A stretch of 9,063 nucleotides of DNA from Sediminicola sp047612485 (lineage in GTDB: Bacteria; Bacteroidota; Bacteroidia; Flavobacteriales; Flavobacteriaceae). The translations under genes and the position numbers were made by a program. Position 1 is the first letter of the stretch, and each line of letters starts with the position of its first letter. A model generated the notes under the pieces. That model was not told the DNA's origin and made no database searches. It worked only from the letters and a program-made list of their open reading frames with translations. Positions 5,491 through 9,063 of this stretch are shown here, piece by piece. The stretch spans positions 1 to 9,063 of the forward strand of contig JBLGAT010000103.1 of the NCBI GenBank assembly GCA_047612485.1, given 5' to 3'.

Positions 5491-5882
5491 GGATGGTAAA
5501 GCTACAAGAAGATCTGTTCATTCCATCCTAGAGCACTATTTTCATTATATTCTGGTTAAAACCACCTTATGCTTGTTTCTCTTTCTCAATTCTTCTGTAT
5601 TATCTTACAACTCCTTTTTATTTTTACTACCCTGCCTCTTGAAATTGCCTGGTCAGGCTAAATTTATTTAGAGTATTCACTTATTGGGATGTTATCCTAC
5701 TTTTCATATTGACCAAGATGCGGAGCGATCTAATTGATTCAACTGCTGTTTAGTTGAATATGGTATCCTCTAAAACATAAATCAGTAACACATTTAAAAT
5801 ATTTTAGATAAAAGATGTAACAAAAAAGACTCTTGCTTGTCTTATGAGAGTATTCAAACGCAAACAGCCAATATAATTTGTT
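5491..5882. other. 392-bp intergenic region without a credible gene
   Basis: No ATG-started frame of useful length with protein-like composition is present on either strand. The top strand is pyrimidine-rich at about 5563-5640, unlike the flanking genes. The region holds an inverted repeat AGGATGG/CCATCCT at its left edge (5490-5496 and 5523-5529, 26-nt spacer), a small GCCTG/CAGGC hairpin at about 5647-5658, and a perfect 8-bp hairpin at 5737-5759. No clear TTG-N17-23-TAnnTTTG promoter was found for the ABC gene at 5883, though one must lie in or near this region. No tRNA-like structure was seen. It may be plain regulatory spacer, an untranslated RNA, or the remnant of a small mobile element; the sequence does not decide. 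Confidence 0.5.
5737..5759. repeat. Perfect 8-bp inverted repeat (hairpin)
   Basis: ATTCAACT at 5737-5744 is the exact reverse complement of AGTTGAAT at 5752-5759, around a 7-nt spacer. The stem is AT-rich and no T-run follows it, so it is not a standard terminator. It lies 124 bp before the ABC ATPase gene and could be an operator or an RNA hairpin. Its role is unknown. Confidence 0.5.
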
Positions 5883-6584
5883 ATGATAGAAATCAAAGAT
5901 CTTCATAAATCCTATAAAATGGGAAGCAATTCCCTCCATGTTCTAAAAGGTATAAATTTTTCCGTTGAGGAGGGGGAATTGGTGGCCATAATGGGTTCCT
6001 CGGGATCAGGAAAATCTACCCTTTTGAATATATTGGGAATGTTGGATGAATTGGATGAAGGATCCTATACGTTGGATGGGGTTCCCATTGTTAACCTCAA
6101 CGAAACCAAGGCGGCCAATTATCGAAATAAGTTTTTGGGCTTTGTATTTCAATCTTTCAACCTTATCAATTATAAAACAGCCATGGAAAATGTGGCCCTT
6201 CCGCTCTATTATCAAAAAGTGGGAAGAAAGGAACGACAAGAAAAGGCGTTGAAATATTTGGAGCAGGTAGGTTTAAAGGAATGGGCAGGGCATTTACCGA
6301 GTGAACTTTCTGGCGGACAAAAGCAAAGGGTTGCCATTGCGAGGGCAATGGCTGCGGAACCAAAGGTTTTATTGGCCGATGAGCCAACAGGAGCACTGGA
6401 TAGTAAGACCTCCCATGAAGTTATGGATCTTATCCAAAAAATCAACGATAAGGGCAATACTATCTTGATCGTTACGCATGAACCCGATATTGCCAATATG
6501 TGTAAACGTATTGTTCACCTAAAGGATGGGATTATTCTAGAGGATAAAAAGGTAGAACAAGTAAGAGCGGCGCAATATGTTTAG
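5883..6584 (+). CDS. ABC transporter ATP-binding protein, MacB/LolD type
   Basis: This 233-residue stand-alone nucleotide-binding subunit has all catalytic elements intact: Walker A GSSGSGKST at 38-46, Q-loop Gln90 (VFQSFNL), signature LSGGQKQR at 142-149, Walker B VLLADE at 162-167 followed by PTGALDS, and switch His199 (VTHE). The EPTGALDSKTS form and the overall length are those of the MacB/LolD/FtsE group, which couples ATP hydrolysis to mechanical motion of FtsX-type permeases rather than to classical import. The ATG at 5883 is required because MIEIKDLHKSYK is the first strand of the fold. There is no Shine-Dalgarno-like sequence; the leader is AT-rich. Its last 8 bases overlap the start of the first permease, so the pair is probably translationally coupled. 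The substrate is unknown. The family call is very sure. Confidence 0.95.
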   Translation: MIEIKDLHKSYKMGSNSLHVLKGINFSVEEGELVAIMGSSGSGKSTLLNILGMLDELDEGSYTLDGVPIVNLNETKAANYRNKFLGFVFQSFNLINYKTAMENVALPLYYQKVGRKERQEKALKYLEQVGLKEWAGHLPSELSGGQKQRVAIARAMAAEPKVLLADEPTGALDSKTSHEVMDLIQKINDKGNTILIVTHEPDIANMCKRIVHLKDGIILEDKKVEQVRAAQYV

Positions 6585-7806
6585 TAGGGACAATTGGAAG
6601 GAAATTTTCCAAACAATACAAAAGAATAAACTTAGGACATTCTTGTCTGGTTTTACCGTTGCCCTAGGGATTTTCATATTTGTTGTTCTTTTTGGTTTTG
6701 GAAATGGACTCATCAACACTTTTGATGATTTTTTTGGGGACGATGCCACCAATGTATTTTTTATATTTCCGGGGAGAACTACCGTGCCTTATCAAGGCTA
6801 TAAGGCAAATAGGCAAATTGAATTTGACAATAGCGATATCGCCGATATAGAAAAGAACTTTCCTATGTTTTTGGAGTATACCACTCCAAGAATTTCTAGA
6901 AGTAGCCTAGTGAAGTATAAAAACGAATCCAACGACTATTCCAATATAGCGGTAGGTCCGGCACATCAGTATTCAGAGAAAACGATAATGATGAAGGGTA
7001 GATATCTAAACGAAGCAGATATTGCCAAAAGAACAAAATATGCTGTCATTGGGAGATTGGTGGAGCAGGATTTATTTGGTTCGGATAATTCTGTTGGCAA
7101 CTATATAGATATTGGAGGAAGTGTATTTATGGTAATCGGCGTATTTCAGGACGAAGGAGGGGACAATGAGGAAAGGATGATTTACATTCCATATACGACC
7201 AGACAACTCATAGAGAAAAATACGGATAAAATAGATCAGCTCATTGTTGGGTTTAGACCCGAAATTGGCTACGCTGGGGCCATGGCCTTTGATAGGAGTT
7301 TGACAAGGTTTATAAAAGACAAGAAATATATTAGCCCGGATGATGAGAGCGGTGTTTTTATCAGAAATATTGCCGATCAACTGAAACAAAACCAACAGTT
7401 TGCCAGTGTTTTACAGCTTATTGTTGCTTTTGTAGCCTTTGGGACCATTATAGCCGGAATCATTGGAATCAGTAATATTATGGTGTTTGTGGTCAAGGAA
7501 CGCACCAAGGAGCTGGGTGTTAGAAAGGCCTTGGGGGCTACCCCTAAAGCTGTTATAGGCACCATATTGTTGGAATCAGTTTTTATAACCACCATATCAG
7601 GTTTTATAGGAATGATTTTGGGAATTGCCATTTTGGGATCCCTTGGCGACACCTTAAAAGATTACTTTATTACCAATCCATATATCAATTTAACCATGGC
7701 GATATCAGCCACTATAGTATTGATTTTCTTTGGTGCACTTGCGGGATATTTACCTGCAAAAAGGGCGGCCAATATTAAACCAATAGTAGCATTAAGAGAC
7801 GAATAA
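6577..7806 (+). CDS. ABC transporter permease, MacB/FtsX type, first copy
   Basis: This 409-residue permease has the MacB topology: a cytoplasmic NWKEIFQTIQKNKLRT lead, one helix at about 22-44, a large periplasmic domain (about 46-275), then three helices (about 280-303, 325-350 and 370-395). The cytoplasmic coupling segment KERTKELGVRKALGATP at 307-323 is the hallmark that contacts the ATPase. The C-terminus PAKRAANIKPIVALRDE is complete. The periplasmic part matches the MacB periplasmic core domain and contains PYQGYK at 71-76, which recurs in the next gene. The gene starts within the ATPase gene (8-nt overlap), and the next permease begins one base after its stop. Unlike Escherichia coli MacB, the ATPase is not fused to it. 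It most likely pairs with the second permease. Export of a peptide, lipid or drug is possible; the substrate cannot be read from the sequence. Confidence 0.93.
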   Translation: MFSRDNWKEIFQTIQKNKLRTFLSGFTVALGIFIFVVLFGFGNGLINTFDDFFGDDATNVFFIFPGRTTVPYQGYKANRQIEFDNSDIADIEKNFPMFLEYTTPRISRSSLVKYKNESNDYSNIAVGPAHQYSEKTIMMKGRYLNEADIAKRTKYAVIGRLVEQDLFGSDNSVGNYIDIGGSVFMVIGVFQDEGGDNEERMIYIPYTTRQLIEKNTDKIDQLIVGFRPEIGYAGAMAFDRSLTRFIKDKKYISPDDESGVFIRNIADQLKQNQQFASVLQLIVAFVAFGTIIAGIIGISNIMVFVVKERTKELGVRKALGATPKAVIGTILLESVFITTISGFIGMILGIAILGSLGDTLKDYFITNPYINLTMAISATIVLIFFGALAGYLPAKRAANIKPIVALRDE

Positions 7807-7807
7807 C

Positions 7808-9063
7808 ATGCGATTTATATTTGACAGAAATACTTGGCAGGAAATATACGGTTCTATAAGTAAGAACAAGACCCGTACGATCATCACGGTTATTGGTGTT
7901 TTGTGGGGTATTTTTATTTATATCGTTTTATCCGGTGCTGCAAAGGGATTGGACAATGGTTTTGAAAAGCAATTCGAAAACGTGGCCATGAACAGTATGT
8001 TTGCTTGGGCTCAAAGTACAAGCATGCCCTACAAAGGATATAAAACGGGAAGACAACTTCAGCTTACATTAGGGGATGTCACGGTATTGAAAAATAGAAT
8101 TCCCGAGATACAATATATAGCCCCTAGAAACGTAAAGGGCATTTTTGGAAGTGAACCAGCACAGATCATACGTGGTTCTAAATCTGGTAATTACGCGGTT
8201 TATGGGGATTATCCAGTTTCCACTAAAATTGCCACCAAGAAAATTTATGATGGGGGCAGATTCATCAATGATGAGGATATAGATCAAGCAAGAAAGGTTT
8301 GTGTCATTGGAGAACGGACCCAAAAAGAATTGTTTGAAAGGGAGGAAGACCCAATAGGTGGTTATATTAGGGTAGACAATGTTTTTTTCCAAGTAGTAGG
8401 AGTTCATAAATTTACGCCAGGGGGCGGCTTTGAAAGTGATTCGGATATCTACATCCCTTTTAGCACTTTTAGAAAATTATACAATACCGGAAATGATGTA
8501 GCCTGGCTTACCATTGCAGCCTATGACGATGCAGACGTAATACAAGTGGAAGAAGATGTAAAGACCCTCCTAAAAAATATACATAGCGTAAATCCTAAAG
8601 ATGAGAGGGCTTTCGGTTCCTTCAATTTGGGGGAAATTTTTAATAGAATTGTGGGATTTGCCCAAGGTTTGACCTTTTTGTCCCTAGTGGTGGGAATAGC
8701 TACAATCTTGGCCGGGGTAATTGGAATTGGGAATATCCTGTTAATTTCTGTAAAGGAAAGGACCAAAGAGCTTGGTGTTAGACGTGCATTGGGAGCTACG
8801 CCAAGAGAAGTGCGCTCACTGATAATCTTGGAGTCCGTCTTGTTGACCATGATCGCTGGAGTAATCGGGATCATACTGGGTGCCGGAGTGCTAAGTCTCA
8901 TCAATACGCTTACCCAAGATGTAGATTTCCCCTATTCCAACCCAACGGTGCCCATCCCTTACGTTTTGGGCGCCTTGGCCATAATGGTCATACTTGGTAC
9001 ACTGATCGGGTTGATACCAGCACAACGTGCTGTAAGCATAAAACCTATTGACGCATTAAGAGA
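7808..9063 (+). CDS. ABC transporter permease, MacB/FtsX type, second copy (3' end cut by window)
   Basis: The frame opens with ATG at 7808, one base after the stop of the first permease, and remains open to the window edge (418 codons plus 2 nt). It encodes the same layout: an NTWQEIYGSISKNKTRT lead, a helix at about 24-43, a periplasmic core domain (about 45-283), and three C-terminal helices (about 286-312, 335-362 and 383-403). The coupling segment KERTKELGVRRALGATP lies at 316-332. The last visible residues are IKPIDALR, and relatives end with only one or two more residues, so only a few codons and the stop are missing. It is clearly paralogous to the first copy, with shared PY(K/Q)GYK and coupling motifs, but its periplasmic domain is well diverged, including a Gly-rich TPGGGFES loop at 203-210. 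This suggests a heterodimeric permease. A periplasmic adaptor gene would be expected downstream. Confidence 0.92.
   Translation, partial: MRFIFDRNTWQEIYGSISKNKTRTIITVIGVLWGIFIYIVLSGAAKGLDNGFEKQFENVAMNSMFAWAQSTSMPYKGYKTGRQLQLTLGDVTVLKNRIPEIQYIAPRNVKGIFGSEPAQIIRGSKSGNYAVYGDYPVSTKIATKKIYDGGRFINDEDIDQARKVCVIGERTQKELFEREEDPIGGYIRVDNVFFQVVGVHKFTPGGGFESDSDIYIPFSTFRKLYNTGNDVAWLTIAAYDDADVIQVEEDVKTLLKNIHSVNPKDERAFGSFNLGEIFNRIVGFAQGLTFLSLVVGIATILAGVIGIGNILLISVKERTKELGVRRALGATPREVRSLIILESVLLTMIAGVIGIILGAGVLSLINTLTQDVDFPYSNPTVPIPYVLGALAIMVILGTLIGLIPAQRAVSIKPIDALR

Noticed and set aside
5490..5529. AGGATGG/CCATCCT inverted repeat as a terminator for the assembly operon
   Set aside because: The stem is only 7 bp with a 26-nt loop and no T-run follows, so it does not fit a rho-independent terminator.
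5483..5671. Open plus-strand frame of about 60 codons running from the end of the CxxC gene into the gap
   Set aside because: It has no ATG or GTG start, is low-complexity (Leu, Phe, Ser, Tyr) because of the pyrimidine-rich DNA, and resembles no protein family I know.
5872..5880. TATAATTTG just before the ABC ATPase ATG as a promoter -7 box
   Set aside because: The spacing between TA and TTTG is 1 or 3 rather than 2, no TTG lies at the right distance, and the start codon follows after 2 bases, which would leave no leader.
5739..5939. Minus-strand frame of 66 codons across the gap and the start of the ABC ATPase gene
   Set aside because: It overlaps the certain ATPase start, is rich in Phe, Tyr and Lys as expected by chance in AT-rich DNA, and shows no motif.
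7072..7395. Minus-strand frame of 107 codons inside the first permease
   Set aside because: It is antisense to an intact MacB permease, shows no domain and has no separate promoter or conserved feature.
8069..8904. Two minus-strand frames (8069-8407 and 8521-8904) opposite the second permease
   Set aside because: The plus strand is an intact open permease frame through the whole stretch, with full family motifs; the minus frames have shadow-like composition.

Overview
The window looks like chromosomal DNA of a Bacteroidota bacterium, most likely a (marine) member of the Flavobacteriaceae. This rests on three observations: protein sequences typical of that group, AT-rich leaders without clear Shine-Dalgarno sequences, and promoter-like elements of the Bacteroidota form TTG-N17-23-TAnnTTTG. 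The genus cannot be fixed from sequence alone.

Layout. (1) Positions 1-115 hold the N-terminal end of a secreted protein on the minus strand, divergent from everything else. (2) Positions 232-3294 are a respiratory block on the plus strand: heme O synthase (ctaB), two five-helix cytochrome c oxidase subunit III paralogues (1138-1716 and 1871-2845), and a small subunit IV (2911-3294). A good rho-independent terminator closes the block. (3) Positions 3364-5490 are a tightly packed assembly block: an SCO-like protein without any Cys or His, a canonical SCO1/SenC copper chaperone, a DUF420 four-histidine membrane protein, and a tiny CxxC membrane protein that must start at TTG. (4) Positions 5491-5882 are a 392-bp gap without a credible gene. 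(5) Positions 5883-9063 encode a MacB/FtsX-type ABC system: a stand-alone ATPase followed by two paralogous permeases with short overlaps or gaps. The second permease runs off the window about where its C-terminus is expected.

How the genes work together. CtaB makes heme O, either as final cofactor or as precursor of heme A, for a heme-copper oxidase. The subunit III and IV genes supply accessory subunits of that oxidase. The SCO, SCO-like, DUF420 and CxxC proteins are best read as its copper- and heme-site assembly team. Catalytic subunits I and II are not in the window, and the gene upstream of ctaB points the other way, so they must lie elsewhere. The ABC system is a separate functional unit. 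From family knowledge, it probably acts as a mechanotransmission-type exporter or envelope system with an external periplasmic adaptor.

Most of the window is recognisable core-type gene content. The points most worth a second look are the Cys/His-free SCO paralogue, the divergence between the two subunit III copies (one with a roughly 115-residue insert, the other lacking the conserved membrane glutamate), the TTG-started CxxC mini-protein, and the 392-bp gap with its perfect 8-bp hairpin. No CRISPR, tRNA, rRNA or intact mobile element was seen.
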